Origin: Scilla litardierei
Lineage: Eukaryota; Streptophyta; Magnoliopsida; Asparagales; Asparagaceae
Length of the DNA: 64,000 nucleotides
Assembly: GCA_030789695.1 (NCBI GenBank)
Contig: CM061142.1
Location: forward strand, 567,601,281 to 567,665,280
Direction of reading: 5' to 3'
Within the stretch, counting starts at the first letter, position 1; each line of letters opens with the position of its first letter. The position numbers were made by a program, and so were the translations under genes. The notes beneath the pieces are model-generated. The model was given only the letters and a program-made list of their open reading frames with translations, was not told the DNA's origin and did no database searches. Positions 8,602 to 19,230 of the stretch are shown one piece after another.

Positions 8602-9639
8602 AATGCTCCTCCTCCGACTTTAAATAGATCAGAATGTCGTCAATGAAGATAACGACAAACTTATCTAAAAAGTCATAGAAAATCAGATTCATCATATTCA
8701 TGAAAACTGCGGGTGCATTGGTTACACCGAAAGGCATAACCACAAACTCATAGTGTCCATACTTCGTCATGAACGTTGTCTTCGGAACATCTTCCTTCTT
8801 CACCTTCAGCTGATGATAACCACTCCTTAGATCCAACTTCGAAAACACCCTCGAACCTCCAAGCTGATCAAAAATATCATCGATGCGAGGCAACGGGTAT
8901 TTATTCTTGATGGTCACCGCATTCAGCTCCCGATAGTCCACGCACATACGACGCGAACCATCCTTCTTCTTCACCAGCAGCACCGGTGCTCCCCACGAAG
9001 ATACACTAGGATTGATATAACCCTTCTGCAAAAGCTCATCCAGCTGCTTCCGCAATTCCTCCAACTCAGCAGGGGCCATACGATATGGCGCCTTCGAAAT
9101 CGGCTGCGCTCCCAGAATGAGATCGATAGAAAATTCCAGAGCTCGATCGGGTGGCAACCTAGACATCTCCTCATGGAAGACGTCATCGAAGTCCCGCACT
9201 ACCGCTGGCCTCTCCAGCTCCATCTGCATAGCCACAATCTCCACCGGCCTGGCCCAAAATCTGACAGGGCCAAGCGAACTGCTACCCCGGCTGAACTCAA
9301 ATACTGGATGTCTGGGAATCTCGAACACCACCTTCTTTCTCCGACAGTCGATCGTAGCATAGAAGCTCGTAAGCCAATCCATCCCAAGGACCGCATCATA
9401 GTTGATGATGTCGTGGACAATGAAATCAGCGTAAAGCTCATGTCCACAGACCACCAATGAGCAAGAATTGCAACCAAGATGCACCGAGACCATGCCATTT
9501 CCTGTGACGATATTCCAACTCTTCGGAAGAGGGGACGTCGCCAAGGAATGCTTCTCCACGAAGCTCCGAGAAATAATGCACATCGATGCACCTGAGTCAA
9601 AGAGGACTCGTGGAGGAAATGTGCACACCAAAATCACAC
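8602..9639 (-). pseudogene. pol fragment: protease and N-terminal RT (exon 2), truncated
   Basis: The frame starts at the 3' splice site (9639) and runs through the aspartic protease (LFDSGAS) and most of the RT palm and fingers, including [16 protein letters not shown] and the catalytic FIDD. It then stops abruptly after SEEEH at the 8602 junction. Compared with the intact copy (32449-30030), the rest of RT, RNase H and integrase are gone. The remaining frame is open. The first visible codon in this frame lies inside the intron and is not a real start; translation is expected to come from gag by splicing. Confidence 0.85.
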
Positions 9640-9752
9640 CTACAAACAGTCTAACAATCAAGCCTTAGTCTAGCAAACAATCATGTGCTAGCAACCAAAC
9701 ATAATCTAACAATCACACTAACTAGGAAAGCAACAGGTAGATTAAGGATTAC
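9640..9752 (-). other. 113-nt GT-AG intron between gag and protease (copy 2)
   Basis: Donor GCAG|GTAATC and acceptor TTTGTAG|GTGTG on the - strand. The length, donor and acceptor positions match the intron at 32450-32562 in the intact copy, although the intron interior has diverged. Removing it would join gag and protease in one frame. Confidence 0.7.
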
Positions 9753-10879
9753 CTGCGATAACCTCATCCACTGCCCCGTTCCACAGCGGTCATCAGAAAA
9801 GCCTGCCTCCTCGGCTGAAAAGCCTGCCGAAAGGCCTGCCCTTGTGGAACAAGAGCTGCTCCACGTCCAGCAGGAACAGACGCTCTCTGCTGCAACGGCT
9901 GCGCTGAAACAGGTGCCTTCCAAGGCTGCTTCGACCTCGGACAATCCTTCATGGTATGGGCAGGATCTCCACAGACAACACACTGGCCCAGGAATCTCCT
10001 ACACTGATCTTTGATATGCCCGGTCCTGTCGCAGAAATGGCAAGTCTTCTGAATATGCCCTCCTGGCCTCTTAAACTGAGCTGGCTGGTTAGGCTTGAAA
10101 CCAGGCCTAACCACCGCTCTGGCCTGCTCCATAGGCCTCTTCCCAGCTCCGGTAACGTGTCCCCTCCTCTGACTCAGGTTCAGCTCCTGCCTCCTCGCAG
10201 CCACCAGAACCTTTTGATAAGAGTCCAGATCAGAGGAAGACACAAAACTCTGAAGCTCCAAAGCAAGTCCCTGCAGGAACCTCTGAGCCCTCTCATCAAC
10301 ATCCTGCACCATCTTCGGTGCGAACCGACTCAGCCTAGTGAACTCTTGGTGGTACTGGTCCACCGTCGAGCTCCCTTGCTTTAGCTCAATAAAACGCTGC
10401 AGCATCTCCTTCCTGGCAGCCTTCAGAAAGAACTCCTCATCAAACCTGGACTTAAAGGTAGCCCAAGCTATCGGCTCCACCAGCATCTTCCCTTCCGCAT
10501 CCCACCAGTTCCGAGCATTATCCTTGAGCTGCCGCTTCGCCAGATCAACCCATCCAGCCGGGTTGATCTTTGCCATCTTCAAATTATCCTCTATGTTCTG
10601 AATCCACTCATCGGCAGCTAGAGGACCCTCAGACCCATCAAAATAAGCGGGACCCAGCTCCCAAAATTGCTTCGCTCCCGGCTCGGAGCGAGGGGCATCC
10701 TGAACTACCCGAGCACCCCGAACAACTGGAGCATTCTGGACTTGTAGGAGCACGCCCTGCTGCACCTTTATCATTTGAAGCATCATCCGCATCATCTCCC
10801 CATTGGTGGGCTCCCGCTCAGGTCCTTGTCATGAGGGGGCGCGCTACCACCACCACGGGTAAATCGCCTTCCTGCCATC
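9753..10879 (-). pseudogene. gag, frameshifted
   Basis: Starts at the ATG at 10879 (MAGRRFTRGG, as in the intact copy). A small deletion near 10828 shifts the frame and a further indel near 9780 gives an early stop. Between them lies a normal gag core with the motifs AKQFWELGPAYFDG and RNWWDAEGK, then two CCHC zinc knuckles (CHFCDRTGHIKDQC and CVVCGDPAHTMKDC) for RNA binding. Gag would form the particle. The relation to the intact copy at 33694-32563 is clear along the whole length. Confidence 0.85.
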
Positions 10880-11023
10880 TAATGACACAGAAAACGAGAC
10901 AGATTAGACTCATAGCTTATGACTCAGATGTCAAACTTAGTTTATTGGACATTCTAATATTATTATCGTGATTCCGACAATTCGCAGTTACAGATGGGAC
11001 CTGCATGGGCCACCAACAAAACC
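10880..11023 (-). other. Leader between 5' LTR and gag (copy 2)
   Basis: Short untranslated leader. On the - strand the bases next to the LTR read TGGTTTTGTTGGTGG, resembling GGTTTTAGTGGTGG in the intact copy. I cannot match this to a tRNA 3' end with confidence. Confidence 0.5.
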
Positions 11024-12154
11024 AGTCACGCCCCGCTTCCCTAAAATGGAGGCGAGACGTGAGAAGGTCCGCACAGACGTGGAGCAGTGAAGCTACGCGC
11101 CTGATAAGCGTCAATAAAACATATGCAGGTCCCTGTAACCACGAGCAGAACAAGATAATAATGCAAGGAGATACAGAAATAAAATTCGAAATCTCAGAAT
11201 TGTCCAACATTAAAATTAAGTTCAACATCCAGAAAAGTCACCAGGCTAAACAGAAAGAGTCTAAAGGCCCAGAACAAGGCCAACAAGGACAAACATAAAC
11301 AGAGTATTGGTGCTACGCACCGACAGCAAAACAATCTAAAACGAAGAACACAAGAAGCCTCTACGACTGATCGCCCGTGTCCTCGTACTCCTCAACGGAC
11401 GCAGGCTCTGACTCAGCATCAGCAAACACCACGTCCTCCGCAGCACTCTCAGGCTCGGGATCTAACATGTGTCACCCAAAAGAGTAAAGGGGCACATGTC
11501 AGCAAGTCTAACAAGACTTGAGCAAGGAAACGAAAGTGAAGGCAAACTAGCAACCTAGCAGTTCTAGTATGATGCATAACATGGCAAGTATAGTATGGAA
11601 GTGACAAGTAAAGGGAAGTACAAGTAGCAAGTAGCAAGTATGGCATGGATAACAAGTTTTACAAGTAGAAACACGGACAAGTACAAGTCAAGTAGTTCAC
11701 GTCAAGTGAACACGTCAAGTAAACAAGTTGTGCACAGAGATTTCGTCTGCTGGCTAGAGTGGCTGATCGGGCCAACTCGTAAGCTCAGGTGACCGCTTAA
11801 CACTACCCATCCACGTGTATCGAGCCAGGGCATTACCCCCGAACACGGAATGCTCGCTTCTGGATCACGAGCCAGGAAGTGTATTTGGCATAGGGTTGTG
11901 CCCGCTAAAAAGCAGGTGCCTAGCTTGGCCTAGGGTTATGCCTGCAACGCATGTGCCTAGCCGGAAACAAGTAGATCGGGCATTGGCTATCGACCAACAC
12001 ACGTGGCCCGCTTCTGGAACACGAGCCAGGAAACACAAGTATTGTAGCGTATGCTACGAATGCGACATTCAACATGGATGGCATGTAGTAAGGTGTACAG
12101 ATAAGGAATTAAACATGGCAGTTTAATATGCATGAACAACAAGTTAAAAGGTTG

Positions 12155-12221
12155 GATCTAGCTTCGTTGTCAAGCTAGATCAATTGAGGTGACGGATCTA
12201 GTTTCATTGTCAAACTAGATT
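12155..12221 (-). repeat. Two constant-loop hairpins in the LTR
   Basis: On the + strand: GATCTAGCTT, loop CGTTGTC, AAGCTAGATC (12155-12181), then GATCTAGTTT, loop CATTGTC, AAACTAGAT (12195-12220). A third, weaker one follows around GTCTAG at 12230. The intact element has GGAACTAGCTT, the same CGTTGTC loop, AAGCTAGTTCC (27698-27726). Confidence 0.8.
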
Positions 12222-12764
12222 AAATAGGTGTCTAGGCAGCTATCGTTTCACTGTCTAGTCTCTTTTACGCTACAACAAGCAAATGGCCTAAGGCATGGCC
12301 TAAAACCCTAGGTGGCAAGTTTCACTTGCCTAGTACCGAGGATGACGATCGCGAAGGTTCGTCTCACAATCGCTACTCTACGGGAAAGTCACTGTTATGG
12401 AAAAACACTCATCAAAACAACATCCATATTTATTAGGGTTTTACAAAATCACAAATGGGTTAGGAGAATATTATAGGGGCGAGTTATTACCGAATCGTTA
12501 GCGGAAGAACGATGCCGAGCAAGCACGGCGACAGAAGAACGATCCGGGAAACCACGGTTCAGATCTAGAATGGATGGAGAAATCTGGAGAAAATGGGATT
12601 TTGGGGGTTTGAGGCGGCCTAAAGCTTGAAGGCCGGCCTAAATGGAGAGGGAGAGGGGCTCTTGAGGAAGGAGGAATGGCTAGAGGAAGGTTGGGGAAGA
12701 TCAGAGGTCAAGGGGGAAGGAAATGGCCAAGAGAAGAGAAAGAAAGAAAAGAAAACGTTTGGGG

Positions 12765-12772
12765 TTTAAATA
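12765..12772 (-). promoter_or_regulatory. TATA-like box in the LTR
   Basis: TATTTAAA on the - strand, just downstream (in element sense) of the palindrome array. Conserved in both LTRs of the intact copy (28271-28278, 35534-35541). Confidence 0.55.
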
Positions 12773-12817
12773 GAAAATCGTGTGGCGGCTGGGCGAAACC
12801 TAGGGTTTCGACAGCGG

Positions 12818-13235
12818 TTAGTCGGTCAAAGAAGGTTGGCTGACCGACTAGTTTGAGAACTAGTCGGTCGGTCGGCTAACTGTGACCGACTAACACCAAA
12901 CAGTAACTCAGGTCGACAAAATGGTCAATGAATTAGTCGGTTAAAGAACAAAGGCTGACCGACTAGTTTGCAACCTAGTCAGTCGAAAGACGTTCTTAGA
13001 CTGACTAACAATAAACAGTAACTCAGGTAAAATTAATCAAAGGAACTAGTCGGTCTGAGAGCAAGTTCTGACCGACTAGTTTCACATCTAGTCGGTCGGT
13101 GGTTGATCTTAGACCGACTAAGAGTAAACAGTGACTTCTGAATTATTGATTCAATGAACTAGTCGGTTCCAGTAGAGTTCCTGACCGACTAGATCTCAAT
13201 CTAGTCGGTTGGTCCCCCTACTTGAACCAACTAAA
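12818..13235. repeat. GACCGACTAG palindrome array in the LTR
   Basis: Four units of roughly 100 bp. Each has TTAGTCGGTC, a spacer with AAGAAG-like bases, GACCGACTAG, a short loop, CTAGTCGGTC, a spacer and GACCGACTAA, so each whole unit is an imperfect palindrome. Units are linked by AACAGTAACTCAGG. Confidence 0.85.
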
Positions 13236-13507
13236 GTGCACAAAAAGTGCCGAATTGAAGCGCGAAGCTTCGGGAAGATTTCTATAGCTTCTAAGATCAC
13301 TCTAACTCTAAAATATGAGCGATTTGAAGTTCGTCGTGAGTGACTTACTCCAAGATCAACGATTCTAAGGAAGAAGCTAGAAAATCATGACAAAACGAAC
13401 GAAAACGAAAGCTACGGAGACGAAAACCATACATAAGGAGAAAATCCACCAAAACATATATATTTAATATAGATAATCCAAATACATGAAAAACCAGTCA
13501 TTACAAC

Positions 13508-14464
13508 GACACTCACTCCAATGAGACGACTGTCTTGGGGACACCAATTGTCCTCACGGCAGAGATCTTAGGGGATTTGATAGGTGTCTCATCTTCTGGC
13601 CTGCTCCCTGCCGATATTTCCGTGGATGATATCCACGATCTTGACCAAACCATGCTTGCCGAGATGTTCCATGTTATCCCTCCCGCCATGATTGGCGTCC
13701 CCTCAAAATCATTTAAGCCGAACGCTTGGGTCTTGAATCTTATCTTGAAGTCGTGCCTCCTTCCAAAGTACGGCTCATCTAGCGTGCCCTCCCAGCCGTT
13801 CCTCAAGCTGATCTACGCTCTTTTCATGGGGAGCGAGATCAATTGGGCTCGTATCATCCTTGATAAGATGGACTCTTTCAAATGAATCCGAAAGTCCACC
13901 GAATATGCTCACATCCCATACCCTTGTCTGCTGACACTTGTTTTCCGTTGTTTCGGCGTCCCTCTCCCTCCCGATGATGAGCGTCCTCTTGGTCCTCCTT
14001 TGAATGTGACGGCCGTCAAGAAGTCTCTTGCGGCGCTTCGTCACGTTCAGAGGACGACCGCTTAAGCTTCTGCTTCAGCTCCTCCTCCTACTCCTACACT
14101 CGCTGAGTTTGCCGTTTCCTTGAGACGTGTGGAGTCTCGTGTTTCTCGTTCTGAGGAGATGCTAGCTCGCATCTGTTCTCACTTTGGCATTGAGATTCCT
14201 CCGTCAGTTTCTGATGATGAGGAAATGGATGAGGTTGAGCTCCAGGAGCTTGTTGGATCTGCTGCTCGTGCCCCAGAGGGTACGTCTGCCGGTGCTCCCG
14301 AGAGCACACCTGCTGCCACCATTCCTTCAGTGGATACTTCGCCTGGTGCTCCCGAGACCACTCCTGTTGCGACTCTCCCATCTGTGGACACTCCAGTTGA
14401 CCCGGTGACCACCACCCCTTCTACAGAGCCTGCTGCTGCTGCTGACCCTGCCTCCACCTCCTGA
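13508..14464 (+). pseudogene. Plant transposon-associated protein, C-terminal part (Transposase_32-like)
   Basis: One frame runs from the LTR junction at 13505 to a TGA at 14464, broken by only two in-frame stops (13883 and about 14063). The visible protein has GTPIVLTAEILGDLIGV, later NLILKSCLLP and MGSEINWARIILDKM, a pattern I associate with the putative plant transposon protein family found in many retroelement-derived genes. A coiled-coil stretch (SLRRVESRVSRSEEMLARI) and an Ala/Pro/Thr-rich tail follow. The start is missing because the chromovirus-like element landed in the gene. Its role in the element is unknown. Confidence 0.6.
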
Positions 14465-14697
14465 GCTGGCGTTGGAGGACTCTCCATGTGCACATTGGAT
14501 GATCTACTTTGTTGTGAGAGAGTGGGGTAGGATAGTTGGTGGTTATGATTTTTGATGTATTTTTGGTGTTTTGATGATACATTTTTGTTGCATGTTCTTT
14601 TTGATGTCCGTTGTGGCATATGTTGTATGATGTGCTCCGATCTTTCGATCGTTATTATGTATGTTGGCGGATGTATACATTTTGTTGTACCCTGTTT

Positions 14698-14764
<67 letters not shown>

Positions 14765-15419
14765 TCATGTTGACATTTACTTCATTGTGCGCATTATATT
14801 TTGTTTGTCTCTGATGTTGACTTCGTCGCTCGACGACTTTCTTGATTTAATAGAAATTATTTCTATGAAAACATAGAATTGTTTTCCATGCACTTAATTC
14901 ATCAAGAATGTTGATATTGGAGAGTATGTTCCATAACTCAATACGTGAAATTGATTTGAGTTTTGATGATTTTATTTTTTTTCTCGATTATCGACTATGG
15001 TCTCGTTGGCATGCTTTGATTTACTTCATATTTTTCTTTGGTGTCATTTGGACCGTGGTCGTATTCTACGACTCCCGTGCTTTTATTTGTAACCATTGTG
15101 GTTGTCGTTGTTCTCCTCCCACTCTTTTTGCTAATGCCAAAGGGGGAGAGAATTAATAATGACGATGTGCTAAATGATAATTTAAAGCAATTTTCCGAGA
15201 ATCTAATTTGATATGTTAGATTCAGGTGGAGTTAAGAGATAAAAATGGATTTAGATCCTAAATTTCGATAATTGGATTCACATTTTATACTTTCCTCGTC
15301 TGCTTGATGCTTATGATTATTATTTAATATGGAATTAACGTGTCATCAATGCAGGGGGAGTAAGTAAATTTCATTTGAATCATTATTATTGATTATTATT
15401 TATGTTGGTTTGTCATCAC
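14465..15419 (+). other. 3' UTR of copia A
   Basis: No coding. It holds an (AT) then (CA) microsatellite and polypurine-like CAAAGGGGGAGAGA (15137) and GCAGGGGGAGTAA (15352). From about 14820 on it matches, in the same order, the UTR of copia A' read on the - strand (about 62710 down to 62046). Confidence 0.7.
14701..14763. repeat. (AT)n-(CA)n microsatellite
   Basis: About 25 AT dinucleotides followed by seven CA dinucleotides in the UTR of copia A. Simple sequence; ORFs across it are artefacts. Confidence 0.95.
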
Positions 15420-15434
15420 CAAAAAGGGTGAGAA
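15420..15434 (+). other. Polypurine tract of copia A
   Basis: CAAAAAGGGTGAGAA directly before the LTR TG. The A' copy has the less decayed AAAAAGGGGGAGAA. Confidence 0.7.
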
Positions 15435-15836
15435 TGTTGAGTATTGATTCCCCGGATTTGGTTTTGATGATGAACAAACATAAATATCGTGAACTAACTC
15501 TTTGTGAGCGCAGTTATGGAGATCGTCGCCAATATTCTACGTACATCAAAAGCGACGTCTCAAGACTTCTCAAAGTGCGTGATCGTGTGCTTGAAGCTTC
15601 GTTGAAGCTGAAGGACCATTATTGAAGTCAAGAGATTCGGATCGAAGCTTTTGAAGACTGTTCGTCAAGTATTATTTATAGTCTTCTAGCTTCGTTTCAT
15701 AGAATGTTAAGCCTTGAGTAGGTCTTACGTTTTAATCTTCATAACGCTCATATCTTAGAGCTAGGATCATATTAGAAGCCCATACAAACTTTATCGAATC
15801 TTCGCGCTTCATTTCGCGGATTCTTGTGCATCTTAG

Positions 15837-16370
15837 TTGGTTCAAGAAGAAGAACCAACCGACTAGATGGCAATCTAGTCGGTCGGCAATCCTTCTTGAA
15901 CCGACTAGAATGCCTTGTTCATTTTCAGCTCTTTACTGTTTACAGTTAGTCGGTCCAAGAAGGTTCACCGACTGACTAGTTGTCAAACTAGTCGGTTAGG
16001 AATCCTTCTTAGACCGACTAGTTATGTCTTTCATTTCATAGCCTGAGCTACTGTTTATCTTTAGTCGGTCAAAGAACAACTGTCGACCGACTAGTTGTGA
16101 AACTAGTCGGTTGGAATTTGTTCTTAGACCGACTACTTCAACTTGTATTCAGCCTATTTGATTTCATCTCTTAGTCGGTCAAAGAACACTCACCGACCGA
16201 CTAGTTGTCAAACTAGTCGGTTGGCAAGTCTTCTTAGACCGACTAGTTCTTTATTCCCTGAACTATCTTAATTGGCTGTGAAGCTGTTAGTCGGTTCAAG
16301 TTGAATCACCGACCGACTAGTTGAGAAAGTCTCAACTAGTCGGTCAGTGATCCTTCTTTGACCGACTAGA
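15837..16370. repeat. GACCGACTAG palindrome array in the copia A LTR
   Basis: About five units with the same arms (CTAGTCGGTC / GACCGACTAG), same AAGAAG/CTTCTT spacers and the same ACTGTTTACAG-like linker as the array in the unrelated chromovirus-like LTRs. Upstream of the TATA box. Confidence 0.85.
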
Positions 16371-16408
16371 CTGCTTCAGAAATAGATCCGTTGGAGCATA
16401 AAATGCAC

Positions 16409-16409
<1 letters not shown>

Positions 16410-16497
<88 letters not shown>
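16410..16497. repeat. (CT)n microsatellite
   Basis: About 43 uninterrupted CT repeats between the palindrome array and the TATA box of the copia A LTR. Copia C has a similar run, but downstream of its TATA box. Confidence 0.95.
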
Positions 16498-16502
<5 letters not shown>

Positions 16503-16506
16503 ATCC

Positions 16507-16514
16507 TATATAAT
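16507..16514 (+). promoter_or_regulatory. TATA box in the copia A LTR
   Basis: TATATAAT after the (CT)n run. Likely start region for the element RNA. Confidence 0.55.
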
Positions 16515-16865
16515 CTTGAGTTGCTGTTTCATAGCATTCAAGGCTGATATTAATTGCATTTTAGAGAATCAAAGAGAAGCATTTATTTATCATTTCCAAG
16601 CTTTCAATTCACACTTGAATCTCTCCCTCACTCTTATTTCAAAAGAGAGATTCATTGATTGTGAGCCATTCAAGCCAGGAGCTTGATTCTAGGTCACCAA
16701 CTCCTCCCTAGGCTTCCATTGCTGGTCAACTTCTTGGAGCTAGGGTTTGGTGCCTTCTTCTCCTCCAAAATCCTCTTTGCCCTAAAATCGTAAGTTTACT
16801 CAAGGCATAGGATTTTGTTGGTAAGCATTTCGTATTTCATTTACCTTGAATATTGCAAGTGTTTT

Positions 16866-16913
16866 ACTCTCGGTTGTGAGAGTTGTGTGTGATCCCGGTT
16901 TGTGGGAGTCACA
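16866..16913 (+). repeat. Constant-loop hairpins in the copia A LTR
   Basis: ACTCTC, loop GGTTGT, GAGAGT (16866-16883), then TGTGA-T-CCC, loop GGTTTGT, GGG-AG-TCACA (16888-16913). The loop GGTT(T)GT recurs in copia C with other stems. Confidence 0.7.
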
Positions 16914-17241
16914 TTTTCATTTGTGTATGATTTGATCTTGTAGAGGTTTTCTACAAGAATTTCATAGTGCAAATTTGATTTAGAAGTTTCTAACTCAAGT
17001 ATCCGGAGGGGATCCGGGGGTTTGGGACGTAGGATCACCGGGAACAAGTCGGTGAGATTTGGGTGGATCCGAACCCGTTATATCGTTTGTTTGCTATTTC
17101 ATTTTCTTTGTTGTCAATATTTTCATTTCTGCATTGTTGGTTGAGTTTGCAAGATAATTAAGAATTATCTTCTTAATTATTTTAAAGTACTATTCACCCC
17201 CCCCCCCTCTAGTACTTGTGCAGTAGCTATCAGGGCATTAC

Positions 17242-18876
17242 ACCCATTTCATCCATAGCACTTATATCATCATTATTTGCATGCTTGTTTTACATTAGGC
17301 ATTAGGACCATGCATATGCATTAGTTGGTTTTTCCTTTTATATTTCTCTTTTCTAGGATTTTTTTTAATCCCAGACACCCATCCATAGCATCATTTCCCA
17401 CCTTTCACACGTGTTCTCAGCAGTGAGGACACTGCTGTGTTTAGCTTGGGAGATGAGAGCTAGCCATCACTTTTTATTTATTTTTCTCTTATTTTGCACT
17501 TTTTCGCCTTACTTTTCCTTCCCTTTTCACCCCATTTTTCCTCTTTTAGCATCATATTTTCTTTTCTTTTGTGGGCATGCTTGTTTGTTTTTGTGTTATT
17601 CTCTATTTTCTTTTCTTTCTTTTGCTAGATGATTTCTTTGTGATGTTGTCTCTTATGCTTTCACCGTCATCACGATGTTTATTTTCCATGACATGCTGCT
17701 TATAGTTATTTCATAATCTCGATCTTTATAAGTACTTGCAATAATTCTCTTTTGATGATCTCTCTAAGTAAATGCAAATGCATGAAGCTTATTGAAACGG
17801 AATGCGTAGAGTAGTGTTTAGTATGCTTTCATTGGAAACACATCAACATTCACGCATCACTAGAATATCTGAAGCCTTGCTTTTATCTCTTATTCGCATT
17901 CTTATTGCATGCTTGATGTGTTTGACAAACATTACCGCTTGACTTCACTGCTTGTAGATATTATTAGGAATACTCATGCTTATATATGAGTTTAGTTGAC
18001 GTATTATCTTACCGAACTGTTTGTGTACACTTTTGAGTGAATTGAGTGATATATTTATTCCTTCTCCACATATATCTTATATTCTCTACCTGTCACTCGA
18101 TTTTACTCCCCAAAACTATTTCTACCATATCCATTCCCAAAACCCTACAATTGCAAAATTGCTCCAAAAAGTTCAAAAAGCTAAAAAGGAGCCAAAAATC
18201 AAAAATACAAATTATATCGCTCCTACAAAAATCCAAAAGAAAAAGAAGAACCAAAAGTATCAAAAATGAAAGAAAAAAATTCAAAGTTCATTACTTGGAG
18301 CAATTATATATACTCTTGGGAAAATCAAAACAAAATTCCAAATCCACAGATATTTCTTTGGATATGACACCTCAATTCAAGCTTGGAGTGAAATCCTTTG
18401 ACCATATGAGTGAGCATGACATTAGAGTGGAGTTGTGCACCAACGGGAAAGTTTGATAATGCTGAAACTTAGCGAAACAATTTAGTTATGGGGATGTCCT
18501 ATGATGAGTATGTGCATGTCTTGACTCCCACTCTATTCTTTATTGCATGCTTGGTATGAATTTTCCATGATTCAGTTATAGCTCTTACTTGAAAAGTGTG
18601 TTGCCAATGTTGTGTATATTTGATACTATGAAGCAAATGATGTGGATTTAATCCGATTGTATGAACTCTTTAGAGATCCCTCTTGTTCGATCTTAAACTC
18701 TCAAGTACTTCATTTAGTTAAGATATGAAATCTCTTGACAGCATGTGAGTTATTTTCTAAGTCGTCGTGATATGTGGTGAATGGCACGAGATCTGAGAGA
18801 ATAATCTAGCGACCCTCTCCTCTTTGTGTTCTTTTCCATTTTCTAATTTTTACCCCTCGATGAGCCTCCTATTCGT
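17242..18876 (+). other. 3' UTR of Athila C
   Basis: No coding. It has the segment GAGGACACTG followed by AGCTTGGGAGATGAG (17443), the decayed equivalent of the polypurine-like motif at 4561 in Athila A, and several T-rich and A-rich stretches. Confidence 0.65.
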
Positions 18877-18896
18877 CTTCCTCGAGGACGAGTAAG
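18877..18896 (+). other. Stem-loop before the polypurine tract (Athila C)
   Basis: CTTCCTCG, loop AGGA, CGAGTAAG, identical to the Athila A copy although the surrounding sequence differs. Confidence 0.65.
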
Positions 18897-18900
18897 AGGT

Positions 18901-18915
18901 AAGCTTGGGATATTT
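18901..18915 (+). other. Polypurine tract of Athila C
   Basis: AAGCTTGGGATATTT, a slightly decayed form of the tract in A and B, directly before the LTR TG. Confidence 0.65.
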
Positions 18916-19230
18916 TGATGTGTCCATATTTTCTATACTTTTACTGCATGATTTCATGGCATTTTCATTGTCCAAAGTTCGCATTTCTATACTTTTTCAT
19001 GCATTTCACGATATATTTGATTCTCGTGAAGATTTATGGATTTTCAGGAACTTTGGAGCGATTCGAAGCAAATAATATACATGGACACATCCAAGCTTGT
19101 CAGAGCATCAATGGCGAAGTCTATTTGGTGCTTGATGAGGCAGAGAAGAAGATTGGAGGAGGAAAAGAGAGGAGGAGGAGAAGGAGAGCTAGAAGAGGAA
19201 GTCCCCAAATGCTTATCAGATTTCCTAGAC

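Larger units (their letters stand above)
8602..13505 (-). mobile_element. Truncated chromovirus-like Ty3/gypsy element (second copy)
   Basis: On the - strand: 5' LTR (13505 down to 11024), leader, gag, a 113-nt intron, protease and RT. It breaks off inside RT at 8602. RNase H, integrase and the 3' LTR are missing. It is the same family as 26577-36271 but clearly diverged, with frameshifts in gag. It interrupts an open frame that resumes at 13506, so it inserted into copia A; the left target duplication is lost with the truncation. Confidence 0.85.
11024..13505 (-). repeat. 5' LTR of the truncated chromovirus-like element
   Basis: Same family as the 2432-bp LTRs at 26577 and 33840, about 2.48 kb here. 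The right end is TGTAATGACTGG on the - strand and fixes the insertion edge at 13505. It carries constant-loop hairpins (12155-12221), a TATA-like box (12765) and the GACCGACTAG palindrome array (12818-13235). Confidence 0.85.
13506..17241 (+). mobile_element. copia-type element A, 3' half
   Basis: A + strand ORF remnant, UTR with polypurine-like motifs, tract CAAAAAGGGTGAGAA and a 3' LTR. The 5' half is cut off by the chromovirus-like insertion ending at 13505. The UTR and LTR are of the same family as copia A' (60331-64000), but the ORF is different. The sequence after 17241 is Athila C UTR, so copia A inserted into Athila C. Confidence 0.75.
15435..17241 (+). repeat. 3' LTR of copia A
   Basis: 1807 bp from TGTTGAGTATTG to GGGCATTACA. 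Contents in order: palindrome array, (CT)n run, TATA box, constant-loop hairpins, and the U5 phrase TACTATTCACCCCCC common to copia LTRs here. It is the same family as 60331-62045. Confidence 0.82.

Noticed and set aside
14552..14876. Short ORFs rich in Ile/Tyr/Thr/His across the AT/CA repeat
   Set aside because: They are translations of a microsatellite.
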